A DNA stretch of 64,000 nt from assembly GCA_963744115.1 (NCBI GenBank), contig CAVUSI010000003.1, forward strand, positions 1,240,001-1,304,000, in the 5' to 3' direction. This DNA comes from Chersky-267 sp963744115. Its GTDB lineage: Bacteria > Chloroflexota > Limnocylindria > Limnocylindrales > CSP1-4. The notes beneath the pieces are model-generated. The model was not told the DNA's origin. It was given only the letters and a program-made list of their open reading frames with translations, and ran no database searches. This document shows positions 41,793 to 51,195 of the stretch, piece after piece (position 1 is the first letter of the stretch; each line of letters begins with the position of its first letter). A program made the position numbers and the translations under genes.

Positions 41793-44192
41793 ATGACCAC
41801 CGACGTCCTCGGTTCATCCGTCAAGCGGGTCGAGGACCCGCGCTTCATCACCGGCAAGGGCCGCTACCTCGACGACATCCAGATGACCGGGATGACCTAC
41901 ATGGCCATCCTCCGGAGCCCGTACGCCAACGCCAACATCCGGTCGATCGACACCTCGGCGGCCAAGGCGATGCCGGGCGTGATCCTGGTCCTGACCGGCG
42001 CCGACGTCCCGTACAACCCGCTCCCGATGGCCTGGCCCGCGGGCGGTTCCTCGGGCATCCAGAACAACATCAACATGCCCCGGGCGCTCGCGACCGACGA
42101 CGTGAAGTGGACCGGCGAAGGCGTCGCGGCGGTCATCGCAGAAACGCCGGAGCAGGCGGCCGATGCGGTCGAGGCCGTCCACGTCGAGTGGGAGCCGCTG
42201 CCCGCGGTCGTCGACACCGAGAAGGCCACCCAGCCGGGCGCGCCGCAGCTCCACGAGAACGCGCCGAACAACATCGTGTTCGAGTGGACGGTCGGTGACA
42301 AGGCCGGGACCGACGCCGCCGTCGAGGCTGCCGAGGTGGTCGTCCGCCAGCGGATCGTCAACCAGCGGCTGATCCCGAACCCGATGGAGGTTCGCGGCGA
42401 CATCGGGCTGTACAACCCCGGAACGGACGAGTACACGGTCTGGATGTCGAGCCAGACGCCGCACATCCAGCGGCTGCTGCTGACCGCATTCGTGACGGGG
42501 ATCCCGGAGCACAAGGTCCGTTGCATCTCGCCGGACGTCGGCGGCGCCTTCGGCACGAAGATCTTCTGCTACGCCGACATGGCCCTGGTCATGCTCGCCT
42601 CGAAGCTGATCGGCGGACGCCCGGTCAAGTGGGTCGAGACCCGCCGAGAGAACTACCAGTCCACGATCCACGGTCGCGACCATGTGACCTATCTCGAGAT
42701 CGCCGGCAAGCGCGACGGCGAGGTCACGGGTCTCCGGGTCAAGACGTATGCCAACCTCGGCGGGCGCCTGTCGACGATCGGACCCGGCATCCCGACGACG
42801 CTCTATGCCCGCGTCCTGTCGGGCTGCTACAAGATCCCCAACGTCTACTGCGAGGTGACCGGGGTCTACACGAACACGACCTTCGTGGACGCCTACCGCG
42901 GCGCCGGCCGGCCCGAGGCGACCTACGTCGTCGAGCGGGCGATGGACCTGTTCGCGGCGGAGATCGGGATGGACCGGGCCGCCGTCCGGCGCAAGAACTT
43001 CATCGCGCCGGATGCCTTCCCGTACGACAACCCGTCCGGGCTCGGCACGGCGGTCAACGGCGAGAAGATCTACATCGACTCGGGCAACTACGAGCCAGCC
43101 CTGGACAAGGCCCTCGCGACCGTCGGCTACGACGACCTCGACAAGGCCAAGGCCGAAGCCCGGACTCGCGGCAAATACCTCGGTCTCGGGCTGTCGACCT
43201 ACATCGAGGTGTGCGGCGTCGCCCCGTCCAAGTGGATCGGCGCCGTCGGCGAGGGCTGGGGCGCCGCGATGTGGGAGTCGGCCAACCTCAAGGTCCACCT
43301 GACGGGCAAGGTCATCCTGACGATGGGTACCCAGCCGCAGGGGCAGGGTCACGAGACGACCTACTCGCAGATCATCGCATCGGAGCTCGGGCTGGCGATG
43401 GACGACATCATCGTCCAGCACTCGGATACCCTCGGCACCCCGTTCGGCTACGGCTCATACGGCAGCCGGACATCGTCGGTCGGCAGCACCGCCGCGATCA
43501 AGGCCGCCGGGAAGGTCCGCGAGAAGGCACGCCGATACGCGGCGCACATGCTCGAGGCGTCGGTCGACGACATCGAGGTCATCGGCGCCGAATACCGGGT
43601 GAAGGGCTCGCCCGAGAAGAAGAAGACGCTCCAGGAGATCGCCTTCGCGCTCGACCTCGGCTTCAGCCTCCCCGAGGGGATGGAGCCATATCTCGACGAG
43701 ACCGCCTATCACGACACTCCGAACTGCACCTGGCCGTTCGGGACGCACATCGCGATCGTCGAGGTGGACGAGGACACCGGCAAGGTCGACCTGGTCCGGT
43801 ATGTGGCGGTCGACGACGTCGGCAACAAGATCAACCCGATGATCGTCGACGGCCAGCTCCATGGCGGGATCGCCCAGGGCGCCGGCCAGGCGCTCTGGGA
43901 AGAGGCCATCTACGCCGACGACGGACAGCTCCTGTCGGGCTCGATGCTCGACTACGCGATGCCGCGGGCGTCGTGGATGCCGAACCTCGAGCTCGATGAG
44001 ACCGTCACGCCATCGCCGGTCAATCCGATCGGGGTCAAGGGCGTCGGCGAGGCCGGCGCGATCGCCAGCACGGCGGCCGTGGCCAACGCCGTCATCGACG
44101 CGCTCAAGCCGTTCGGGGTCAAGCATCTCGATATGCCGTTCACCGCGCCGAAGGTCTGGCGCGCGATGCAGTCCCAGGAGGCCCGGTCGTGA
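41793..44192 (+). CDS. coxL: form II CO-dehydrogenase-type molybdenum large subunit
   Basis: A 799-residue Mo-pterin subunit of normal length. The diagnostic active-site loop reads AYRGAGR (residues 367-373), the form II signature, rather than the AYxCSFR of true form I enzymes. The cofactor regions VGGAFGTK, QGQGHETT and the catalytic Glu in GVGEAG are present. Form II enzymes are hydroxylases of the xanthine-dehydrogenase family. Some oxidise CO poorly, and many probably act on other substrates, so CO as substrate is unproven. AGGAG precedes the ATG at 41793, and the stop overlaps the coxM GTG. Confidence 0.95.
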   Translation: MTTDVLGSSVKRVEDPRFITGKGRYLDDIQMTGMTYMAILRSPYANANIRSIDTSAAKAMPGVILVLTGADVPYNPLPMAWPAGGSSGIQNNINMPRALATDDVKWTGEGVAAVIAETPEQAADAVEAVHVEWEPLPAVVDTEKATQPGAPQLHENAPNNIVFEWTVGDKAGTDAAVEAAEVVVRQRIVNQRLIPNPMEVRGDIGLYNPGTDEYTVWMSSQTPHIQRLLLTAFVTGIPEHKVRCISPDVGGAFGTKIFCYADMALVMLASKLIGGRPVKWVETRRENYQSTIHGRDHVTYLEIAGKRDGEVTGLRVKTYANLGGRLSTIGPGIPTTLYARVLSGCYKIPNVYCEVTGVYTNTTFVDAYRGAGRPEATYVVERAMDLFAAEIGMDRAAVRRKNFIAPDAFPYDNPSGLGTAVNGEKIYIDSGNYEPALDKALATVGYDDLDKAKAEARTRGKYLGLGLSTYIEVCGVAPSKWIGAVGEGWGAAMWESANLKVHLTGKVILTMGTQPQGQGHETTYSQIIASELGLAMDDIIVQHSDTLGTPFGYGSYGSRTSSVGSTAAIKAAGKVREKARRYAAHMLEASVDDIEVIGAEYRVKGSPEKKKTLQEIAFALDLGFSLPEGMEPYLDETAYHDTPNCTWPFGTHIAIVEVDEDTGKVDLVRYVAVDDVGNKINPMIVDGQLHGGIAQGAGQALWEEAIYADDGQLLSGSMLDYAMPRASWMPNLELDETVTPSPVNPIGVKGVGEAGAIASTAAVANAVIDALKPFGVKHLDMPFTAPKVWRAMQSQEARS

Positions 44193-45055
44193 TCCCCGCC
44201 GCATTCGAGTACGACCGTCCATCGACCGTCGCCGAGGCGGTCGACATCCTCGCCCGCAACCCGGGCACGGCCAAGGTCCTGGCCGGGGGCCAGAGCCTGC
44301 TCGGGCTGATGCGGCTCCGGCTCGCCCGACCCGAACGGCTCGTCGACATCGGGGGGCTCGCCGAGCTCCGGGGGATCCGCGCGCTGCCCGACGGCGGGCT
44401 GGCGATCGGCGCCCTGGTGACCTACCGCGATGTCCTCGACTCGGCGCTCGCCACGTCGCGGGTCCCGCTCCTGGCGATGGCCATCGCCGATATCGGGGAC
44501 GTCCAGGTCCGGAACCGTGGGACGGTCGCGGGCGGGATCGCCCATGCGGACCCCGCCTCGGACATGCCGGCCGTCGTCCTCGCCCTCGAGGCCACGATCG
44601 TCGCTCGATCGGGCGGCGGGGAGCGGGTCGTCCAGGCGACCTCGTTCTTCGAGGGCGCGTTCGTGACCGACCTGGCCGAGGACGAGCTCCTGACCGAGAT
44701 CCGGATCCCCGCCCAGCCGGCCGGGGTCGGCATGGCGTATCGGCATCTCGAGCAGCTCGCGTCGGGATACTCGATCGCCGGCGTCGCGGCGGTCGTCGGC
44801 CGGACCGGCGGCTCGGTCACGACCGCCCGGATCGGCGTGACCGGGGTCGCGGACGCCGCCTACCGCGCGTCCGCGGTCGAGGCCGCCCTCATCGGCAGCA
44901 GCGGGGACGAAGCCGCGATCGCGGCGGCGGCCGCCCACGCCGCCGAGGGGGTGGCGGTCGGGTCGGACATCCACGCCGACGCGATCTACCGGGCCGAGAT
45001 GGCCAGGGTCCACGTCCGACGGGCGATCGAGGCGGCGCTGAGCGCCGCCGGCTGA
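44189..45055 (+). CDS. coxM: form II CO-dehydrogenase-type FAD subunit
   Basis: A 288-residue FAD-binding medium subunit. The two flavin loops are AGGQSLLGLM (residues about 32-41) and TVAGGIAHADPASDMP (about 111-126), followed by the CO-dehydrogenase flavoprotein C-terminal domain. It accepts electrons from CoxS and passes them to the quinone pool or another acceptor. It begins with GTG overlapping the coxL stop, and the next gene starts after 13 bp, so the operon continues. Confidence 0.95.
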   Translation: MIPAAFEYDRPSTVAEAVDILARNPGTAKVLAGGQSLLGLMRLRLARPERLVDIGGLAELRGIRALPDGGLAIGALVTYRDVLDSALATSRVPLLAMAIADIGDVQVRNRGTVAGGIAHADPASDMPAVVLALEATIVARSGGGERVVQATSFFEGAFVTDLAEDELLTEIRIPAQPAGVGMAYRHLEQLASGYSIAGVAAVVGRTGGSVTTARIGVTGVADAAYRASAVEAALIGSSGDEAAIAAAAAHAAEGVAVGSDIHADAIYRAEMARVHVRRAIEAALSAAG

Positions 45056-45068
45056 CCTCGGCCACCGG

Positions 45069-46151
45069 GTGCGGCTCGAGCGGGTCGTCCCGGGGACGGG
45101 ACCGCGGACCGACGTCCAGGGCGGGGTCCTCGTCCGGGATCTTGTCGTGGACGGGGACCGCTGGTCGAAGGGTCGGCGGCTGACCGCGGCCGACCTTGTC
45201 GCGCTCGGCGCGCCCGGCGTCCGGGTCGCCGGGGAGCCGCGGGCGCTCGCCGCGGCCGGGATCGCCGTCCTCGTCCCGGAGGGCGCGGACCTCCACGAGG
45301 ACGACGCCGCCGTCCGCCTGGCCGCGGCGGTCGCAGGGCCCGGGCTGACGACGCGCGGCCCGGCCGAGAGCCGGGTGGACCTGATCGCCGCCACCGACGG
45401 GCTGCTCCACGTCCGTGGCGACCTGGTCGAGCGGATGGACCGGATCGACCCGGTCGAGGTGTTCACCCTGTTCGACGGGCAGGTGGTCCGGGCCGGCGAC
45501 CTCGTGGCGAGCGTCAAGGTCGCGCCGCACGTCGTGCCGTCGGACGTCGTCGAGCGAGCCGAGCGCGTCGCGCTTCGCGCGGGCACGGGCGGGGTCGTCC
45601 GCGTCGCGTCGTTCGCCCGTCGGCGAGTCGCCGCGCTGGTCAAGGAGTCGGTCCACGCCCCCGCGCGCGAGCGGTTCGAGGCGAGCGTCCGGCTCAAGGT
45701 CGAGTCGCTCGGGTCCGAGCTCGTCGATGTCGTCTATGTCGCGGATTCGCCCGACCCGGTCACCGCTGCGCTCGGGCCGCTCGTCCACGGTCGAGGCCAG
45801 AAGCGGGTCGATCTCGTCCTGACCGCCGGATCGGCCAGCACCGATCCCGAGGACCCGTTCTACATCGCGATCGAGCGCCTCGGCGGTCGCGTCGTCCGCC
45901 ACGGCGTCCCGGCTCACCCTGGGTCGATGCTCTGGCTGGCGCGGATCGGCCGGACGGACCTGCTGGGCCTGCCGTCGTGCGGGGCGTACTCGAAGGCGAC
46001 CGCGGCCGACCTCCTGCTGCCGCGCCTGCTCTCGGGCGAGCCCGCCACGCCGGCGACGGTCGCCCGCCTGGGCGTCGGCGGGATCCTCACCCGGTCGATG
46101 CGGTTCCGCTTCCCGGCCTACGCGCGCGACCTCGACGCACCGGACGGGTAG
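45069..46151 (+). CDS. molybdopterin-binding (MoaB/Mog-like) protein of the cox cluster
   Basis: A 360-residue protein. The C-terminal third has the MoCF/Mog-type pterin-binding pattern (VDLVLTAGSASTDPEDPFY, GVPAHPGSMLWLA, LPSCGAYSKATAADLLLPRLL). The N-terminal half is a MoeA-like extension (DLIAATDGLLHVRGDLVERM; FTLFDGQVVRAGDLVASVKV). Such proteins often accompany CO-dehydrogenase-family genes and probably handle Mo-pterin during cofactor assembly. It starts with GTG 13 bp after coxM, and its TAG overlaps the -10 hexamer of the moxR gene. Confidence 0.85.
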   Translation: MRLERVVPGTGPRTDVQGGVLVRDLVVDGDRWSKGRRLTAADLVALGAPGVRVAGEPRALAAAGIAVLVPEGADLHEDDAAVRLAAAVAGPGLTTRGPAESRVDLIAATDGLLHVRGDLVERMDRIDPVEVFTLFDGQVVRAGDLVASVKVAPHVVPSDVVERAERVALRAGTGGVVRVASFARRRVAALVKESVHAPARERFEASVRLKVESLGSELVDVVYVADSPDPVTAALGPLVHGRGQKRVDLVLTAGSASTDPEDPFYIAIERLGGRVVRHGVPAHPGSMLWLARIGRTDLLGLPSCGAYSKATAADLLLPRLLSGEPATPATVARLGVGGILTRSMRFRFPAYARDLDAPDG

Positions 46152-46154
46152 ACT
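46149..46154 (+). promoter_or_regulatory. TAGACT -10 element of the moxR gene, leaderless type
   Basis: TAGACT is 7 nt before the ATG at 46162 and overlaps the preceding stop codon. It suggests an internal promoter separating the accessory genes from coxSLM. Confidence 0.45.
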
Positions 46155-46161
46155 CCGCTGC

Positions 46162-47103
46162 ATGTCCGATCCTGCCTCCCCGCCCGCTGCGACCGCCGAC
46201 GATCGTCCCGAGGGGACTCGCTCGGTCGACGGGATCGTCGCGGCGTTCCGCAGCGGCGACTACATCTGCGATCGCTCGCTCGCGACCGCGGTCTTTCTGG
46301 CGCTCGAGCTCGGGCGTCCGCTCCTCCTCGAGGGCGAGGCCGGCGTCGGCAAGACCGAGCTCGCCAAGGTCCTGGCGACGACGCTCGACACGCGCCTGAT
46401 CCGCCTCCAGTGCTACGAGGGCCTGGACGTCAACTCCGCGGTCTACGAGTGGAACTACCCCCGCCAGATGCTCGAGATCCGCCTCCTCGAGGCCGCCGGC
46501 CGGGTGGATCGGGCGACCGCCCACGACATCTTCGGACCGGAGTTCCTGATCAAGCGGCCGCTCCTCCAGGCGCTCGAATCGACCGACGGCCACGCCCCGG
46601 TCCTGCTGATCGACGAGATCGACCGGGCCGACGAGGAGTTCGAGGCGTACCTGCTCGAGATCCTGTCCGATTTCCAGGTCACGGTGCCCGAGATCGGGAC
46701 CGTGCGCGCCGAGCGGACGCCCCGGGTCGTGCTGACCTCGAACCGGACCCGCGAGGTCCACGACGCGCTCAAGCGGCGCTGCCTCTATCACTGGATCGAC
46801 TACCCGACCTTCCAGCGCGAGCTCGAGATCGTCCTGACCCGGGTGCCCGAGGCGCCCGATCGGCTCGCCCGCCAGATCGTCGGCTTCGTCCACCGGCTGC
46901 GCGAGGCCGACCTGACCAAGGTCCCCGGCGTCGCCGAGACGATCGACTGGGCATCGGCCCTGCTCGCCCTCGGCGCGGCCGAGCTCCAGCCGGCGATGAT
47001 CGACGAGTCGCTGGGGGTCGTGCTCAAGTACGAAGAGGACGTGCGGCACATCCGGGGCGAGGCCGGTCGGCGGATGCTCGACGAGGTCGTCGCCGGCGGC
47101 TGA
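46162..47103 (+). CDS. MoxR-family AAA+ ATPase (CoxD-like)
   Basis: A 313-residue AAA+ protein: Walker A GEAGVGKTEL, Walker B LLIDEIDRADEEFEAYLLE, sensor 1 LTSNRTREVHDALKRRC, then a lid domain. MoxR ATPases work with VWA proteins as metal-centre or complex assembly chaperones. In carboxidotrophs CoxD is needed to form the Cu-S-Mo centre of form I CO dehydrogenase. The paired VWA gene follows after 17 bp. It sits between the form II and form I structural genes and may serve both. Confidence 0.93.
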   Translation: MSDPASPPAATADDRPEGTRSVDGIVAAFRSGDYICDRSLATAVFLALELGRPLLLEGEAGVGKTELAKVLATTLDTRLIRLQCYEGLDVNSAVYEWNYPRQMLEIRLLEAAGRVDRATAHDIFGPEFLIKRPLLQALESTDGHAPVLLIDEIDRADEEFEAYLLEILSDFQVTVPEIGTVRAERTPRVVLTSNRTREVHDALKRRCLYHWIDYPTFQRELEIVLTRVPEAPDRLARQIVGFVHRLREADLTKVPGVAETIDWASALLALGAAELQPAMIDESLGVVLKYEEDVRHIRGEAGRRMLDEVVAGG

Positions 47104-47120
47104 GCCGGGGACACGCGGGT

Positions 47121-48572
47121 ATGGCTCCGACACCCGATCCGGAGCGGATCTTGCCACCGCTGCCGGGTGGCCGGACCGCCCTTCTCGTCGACGGCGAGCG
47201 GTTCACGGGAAGCTCGGTCCGCTTCGCCCGTGCGCTTCGCGTGGCGGGGCTGACCACCGATCTCGGCGCGGCCATCGACTTCGCCCGGGCACTCGGGCTG
47301 GTCGAGATCGGCGATCGCGAGCAGGTCCGCTCGGCCGGTGCCGCGCTGTTCGTCCGGCGGCGGGACGATCTCGAGGTCTACGACGAGGTCTTCGCCCGCT
47401 TCTGGCGGGCGCATGGCCAGCGCCTGGCGGAGGGCGGGCCGGGGATCGATCAGGCCCCGGTCGACGTCGTCGAGGCCGAGGAGGACGAGGAAGCGGCCGG
47501 CGGCGTCGAGGCGGAATCGGGAACCGACCGCCAGATGGTCGACGCGGACCAGGAGGGGCTGGCGATCCCGGGCGAGGACACCGATACCGAGGACACCGAC
47601 GAGGAGATCGAGGGGCTGGTCATCAGCGAGCAGGCCTACAGCGCGGGCGCCGTCGACCGCCACCGTCAGTTCGACCGGATGACGGCGGCCGAGCTTCGCG
47701 ACGCCGAGCGGCTGATCGACCTGCTCATCCCGAACCTCGAGCGACGTCGGACCCGGCGGAGCGAGCTCCACCGCCACGGCCGGATCGTCGCCCCGCGGGT
47801 GATGTTCCGGCGCAGCCTGGCGACCGGCGGCGACGTCCTCGACTGGGTCTGGCGCCGGCCCGTCCGCCGGCCGCGTGGCCTCGTCGTCATCTGCGACATC
47901 TCGGGATCGATGGAACGTCACGCCCGTGTCCTCCTCCGGTTCAGCCAGGCCCTCGCGGCGTCGACCGTGCGGACCGAGGCGTTCGTGTTCGGGACCAAGT
48001 TGACCCGGGTCACCCGGCTGCTCCGCGACCGCGATCGCGACCGGGGGCTCGACCGGGTCGCCGACACCGTGACCGACTGGTCGGGCGGGACGCGGATCGG
48101 CGAGTCGTTCCGCGAGTTCAACCAGGAGTGGGCCCGGCGCGTGCTCCGGAGCAGCGCGGTCGTGGTGGTGGTGTCCGACGGCTGGGATCGTGGCGACCCG
48201 GGCTTGGTCGCCCGCGAGACCGCCCGGCTCCAGCGCAGCTGCCACCGGCTGATCTGGCTGAACCCGCTCGCCTCGACCCCGGGCTATCAGCCGCTGGCAG
48301 GCGGGATGTCGGCGGCCATGCCGTTCATCGACGATTTCGTCCCGGCCGGCACGCTCGCCAGCCTCGAGCGCCTCGGCGTGCTCCTGTCCGACGCACCCAC
48401 CCGGCGTGAGGCCGCTCGCCGGGCACGGGGGTTCGGCGGCGAAGGGGCTCGCTCCGCGGCGCACGCGCCCCGGATCGAGAGCACGCGACCCGAGGTCTAC
48501 CAGGTCACCGCCGTCCCGCCGGTCGACGACGGGTCGGGGGGTACGACGGCGCGACCGCTCGGTCCGGCGTAG
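47121..48572 (+). CDS. coxE: VWA-domain protein (CoxE-like)
   Basis: A 483-residue protein with a C-terminal von Willebrand A domain. The MIDAS motif is DISGSMERH (Asp259 onward), followed by FVFGTKLTRVT, TDWSGGTRIGESF with the MIDAS Thr, and VVVVVSDGWDRGDP. The middle is an acidic linker (EEDEEAAGG, EDTDTEDTDEE). CoxE partners the MoxR ATPase in maturing the active-site metal cluster. It starts at the ATG 17 bp after the moxR stop; the long upstream frame is a shadow of moxR. Its TAG overlaps the next -10 element. Confidence 0.92.
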   Translation: MAPTPDPERILPPLPGGRTALLVDGERFTGSSVRFARALRVAGLTTDLGAAIDFARALGLVEIGDREQVRSAGAALFVRRRDDLEVYDEVFARFWRAHGQRLAEGGPGIDQAPVDVVEAEEDEEAAGGVEAESGTDRQMVDADQEGLAIPGEDTDTEDTDEEIEGLVISEQAYSAGAVDRHRQFDRMTAAELRDAERLIDLLIPNLERRRTRRSELHRHGRIVAPRVMFRRSLATGGDVLDWVWRRPVRRPRGLVVICDISGSMERHARVLLRFSQALAASTVRTEAFVFGTKLTRVTRLLRDRDRDRGLDRVADTVTDWSGGTRIGESFREFNQEWARRVLRSSAVVVVVSDGWDRGDPGLVARETARLQRSCHRLIWLNPLASTPGYQPLAGGMSAAMPFIDDFVPAGTLASLERLGVLLSDAPTRREAARRARGFGGEGARSAAHAPRIESTRPEVYQVTAVPPVDDGSGGTTARPLGPA

Positions 48573-48575
48573 GCT
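48570..48575 (+). promoter_or_regulatory. TAGGCT -10 element, leaderless type
   Basis: TAGGCT is 6 nt before ATG 48582, the start of a five-codon ORF coupled to xdhC. Confidence 0.4.
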
Positions 48576-48581
48576 GTCGCG

Positions 48582-48599
48582 ATGGACCGTCGACGATGA
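48582..48599 (+). CDS. five-codon leaderless ORF coupled to xdhC
   Basis: ATG-GAC-CGT-CGA-CGA-TGA. The stop TGA overlaps the xdhC ATG as ATGA. There is no ribosome-binding site before xdhC. The TAGGCT hexamer 6 nt before the first ATG would allow a leaderless mRNA to be loaded at 48582, with reinitiation at xdhC. It may equally be chance. Confidence 0.35.
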   Translation: MDRRR

Positions 48600-49693
48600 G
48601 GGAGCTGCTCCTGACGCTGGAGGCCTGGCGGAGCGAGGGCGTCGACGTCGGCCGGGCCGTCGTCGTCCGCACCTTCGGCTCGGCGCCGCGACCCGAGGGG
48701 GCCGTCCTGCTCGCCGCGACCGACGGGCGGATCGCCGGCTCGGTCAGCGGCGGCTGCGTCGAGGGTGCCGCATACGAGGAGATCGAGCGGGCCCGCCACG
48801 ATCGGGTCAGCCGGGTCATCCGCTATGGGATCAGCGACGAGCAGGCCTGGGACGTCGGGCTGGCCTGCGGCGGGACGATCGACGTCCTCATCGAGCCGAC
48901 GGTCCGGGCCGAGATCGTCGGAGCCGGCGAGGATGCCAGTCGTGGGCGTGCGATCGTGACCCCACTTCCGGCCGACGCGCCCGGTCCCGAGTTCGGGCCG
49001 CATGAGCCGGGGGCAGGGGAGCCGATGGCGGCCGTCCTCGCGGTCGGTGACGATGGGCGGCTCGATGGCTCGTTGGGCGATCCGGCCGCCGATGCCGAGC
49101 TCATCCGGGCAGGCCTCGAGGCACTCGCCAGCGGCACGTCGCGGACGGTCGAGCTGACCGGTCGATCGTTCTTCGTCGAGGCGTTCCCGGTCCGTCCGCG
49201 GCTCGTCGTGGTCGGGGCCGTCCAGGTCGCGATCCCGCTCGTCGCGCTCGCCCGCGAGCTCGGCTACGAGACCGTCGTGATCGACGGGCGGGCGGCGTTC
49301 GCCACACCCGAGCGCTTCCCCCACGCCGACCGGCTCGTCGTCGGCTGGCCAGACGAGGTGGCCGACGAGATCGGGCTCGGGCCGTCCGACGCGGTCGCCG
49401 TCCTGACCCACGACGTGAAGTTCGACGAGCCGGCCATCGTCGAGGCCCTGCGCCGCGGCTGCCGCTATGTCGGAGCGGTCGGTTCGCGCAAGACCCAGGC
49501 GGATCGGCGCGAACGGCTGCTGGCCGCCGGGGTGACTCACGATCAGCTGGCCCGCCTGCGCGGGCCGATCGGACTGGACCTCGGCGGACGCGCACCGGCC
49601 GAGACGGCGCTGGCGATCATGGCCGAGATCGTCGCCGACCGGCACGGCGGTTCCGGCCGGCCGATGCTCGAGCTCGCCGCCGCCCGGGCGTGA
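48596..49693 (+). CDS. XdhC/CoxF-family molybdenum cofactor maturation protein
   Basis: A 365-residue XdhC protein. The N-terminal domain has the family motif VRTFGSAPRPEGA and GGCVEGA (cysteine in CoxI-type proteins), then ACGGTIDVLIEP. The C-terminal Rossmann domain has LVVVGAVQVAIPLVALA, FPHADRLVVG, LTHDVKFDEPAIVEAL and YVGAVGSRKTQADRRERL. XdhC binds and helps sulfurate Mo-pterin dinucleotide before insertion. It lies between form II and form I genes; a second XdhC with a YHS domain is at 56668. Confidence 0.93.
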   Translation: MRELLLTLEAWRSEGVDVGRAVVVRTFGSAPRPEGAVLLAATDGRIAGSVSGGCVEGAAYEEIERARHDRVSRVIRYGISDEQAWDVGLACGGTIDVLIEPTVRAEIVGAGEDASRGRAIVTPLPADAPGPEFGPHEPGAGEPMAAVLAVGDDGRLDGSLGDPAADAELIRAGLEALASGTSRTVELTGRSFFVEAFPVRPRLVVVGAVQVAIPLVALARELGYETVVIDGRAAFATPERFPHADRLVVGWPDEVADEIGLGPSDAVAVLTHDVKFDEPAIVEALRRGCRYVGAVGSRKTQADRRERLLAAGVTHDQLARLRGPIGLDLGGRAPAETALAIMAEIVADRHGGSGRPMLELAAARA

Positions 49694-49734
49694 CCTCGAG
49701 GACGGCGATCGACCGGACAGGGGAGGGGCCCGAG

Positions 49735-51195
49735 ATGGATCGAACCGCACCGACGACCAGCGGATCACCGGCCGAGACCGAGGCGGGCACGCCGGATCTT
49801 CTTCGGCACGCGGCCGAGGTGGCGATCGCCTACCGGTCGTCGATCCCCGGTCGACGGGTCGGACCGGCGCGGGGCGTGACGGCCGACGACCTCCGGGCGA
49901 TGGTCGGCCATCCGCTGCCGGAAGCCGGCGAGGAACCGCGCGCCGTGATCGACGGGTTGGTCGCGGCGATCGAGCCGGGTCTCGTGACGCTCGGTTCGCC
50001 CCGTTACTTCGGGTTCGTCATCGGTGGCTCCGTACCGGCCGCACTGGCCGCCGACTGGCTCACCTCGACCTGGGATCAGAACGCCAACCTCTATCTCGCG
50101 AGTCCGGCGGCGGCGGTCGTCGAAGAGGTCGTCGGCGGCTGGCTGACCGATCTGCTCGGGCTCCCCGCGGGCTGCTCGGTCGGGTTCACGACCGGCACGA
50201 CGATGGCTCACTTCACGGGACTCGCGGCGGCGCGACATCGCGTGCTTCGGACGGTCGGCTGGGACGTCGAGGAGGACGGCCTGAGCGGGGCGCCGCCGAT
50301 CCAGGTCATCGTCGGGGCGGATGTCCACTCGTCGCTCGTCAAGGCGCTCCGGATGGTCGGGTTCGGGCGTGGGCGAGCGATCCGGATCCCCACCGACGAG
50401 GAGGGTCGGATGCGACCGTCCGAGCTCCAGCGTGTCCTCGCGGAGCTCGCCCCGGGTCCGACGATCGTGTGCGCGCAGGCCGGCGAAGTGAATACCGGGG
50501 CCTTCGACCCGCTCGACAAGGTCGCGGATGCGGTCGCGACCCGACCCGGAGCCTGGCTCCACGTCGACGGGGCGTTCGGATTGTGGGCTGCCGCGGCTCC
50601 GGGCATGCGATCACGTCTCGACGGGCACGACCGGGCGGACTCGTGGACGACCGACGCGCACAAATGGCTCAACGTCCCGTACGACTCAGGGCTGGTCTTC
50701 GTCCGCGACGCCGCCGCTCATCGTGCCGCGATGGGGATCACGGCGGCCTACCTCCCGGCGGCCGAGGGAGCCGAGCGCGACCCGATCGACTACGTGCCCG
50801 AGATGAGCCGACGCGCCCGCGCCTTCGGGGTCTATGCCGCACTCCGGTCGCTGGGACGTGCGGGCGTGGCAGAGATGGTCGAGCGGACCTGCGCCGTCGC
50901 CCGGCGGATGGCCGACGGGCTGGCCGCCGAGCCGGGGGTCGACGTGCTCAACGAGGTCGTCCTCAACCAGGTCCTCGTCCGGTTCGACGGCGATGACGCG
51001 CTGACCCGGGACGTGGTCGCCCGCGTCCAGGACGACGGCACCGCCTGGCTCGGCGGGACCGTCTTCCACGGGCGGGCGGCGATGCGCATCTCGGTCTCGA
51101 ACTGGGCCACGACCGAGGCCGACGGCGATCGATCGGTCGCCGCCATCGTGCGCTGCCTGGCCGATGCGCGGCGAGCCCGTGACGGATCCGGTTAG
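49735..51195 (+). CDS. PLP-dependent group II decarboxylase family protein
   Basis: A 486-residue fold-type I PLP enzyme related to aromatic-amino-acid and glutamate decarboxylases. Motifs are SPRYFGFVIGGS, FTTGTTMAHFTGLAAAR, the Asp of WLHVDGAFGLWAA, and the Schiff-base Lys310 in TTDAHKWLNVPYD. It should decarboxylate an amino acid to an amine, though some relatives are aminotransferases or lyases. The ATG at 49735 has GGGGAGGGG just upstream. A GTG at 49690 overlapping the xdhC stop would add 15 residues. Its place among molybdenum-enzyme maturation genes has no obvious reason. Confidence 0.88.
   Translation: MDRTAPTTSGSPAETEAGTPDLLRHAAEVAIAYRSSIPGRRVGPARGVTADDLRAMVGHPLPEAGEEPRAVIDGLVAAIEPGLVTLGSPRYFGFVIGGSVPAALAADWLTSTWDQNANLYLASPAAAVVEEVVGGWLTDLLGLPAGCSVGFTTGTTMAHFTGLAAARHRVLRTVGWDVEEDGLSGAPPIQVIVGADVHSSLVKALRMVGFGRGRAIRIPTDEEGRMRPSELQRVLAELAPGPTIVCAQAGEVNTGAFDPLDKVADAVATRPGAWLHVDGAFGLWAAAAPGMRSRLDGHDRADSWTTDAHKWLNVPYDSGLVFVRDAAAHRAAMGITAAYLPAAEGAERDPIDYVPEMSRRARAFGVYAALRSLGRAGVAEMVERTCAVARRMADGLAAEPGVDVLNEVVLNQVLVRFDGDDALTRDVVARVQDDGTAWLGGTVFHGRAAMRISVSNWATTEADGDRSVAAIVRCLADARRARDGSG

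Noticed and set aside
41793..44192. Calling the form II large subunit a true CO dehydrogenase
   Set aside because: The loop AYRGAGR lacks the copper-binding Cys. CO as substrate cannot be claimed from sequence, so only the family name is given.
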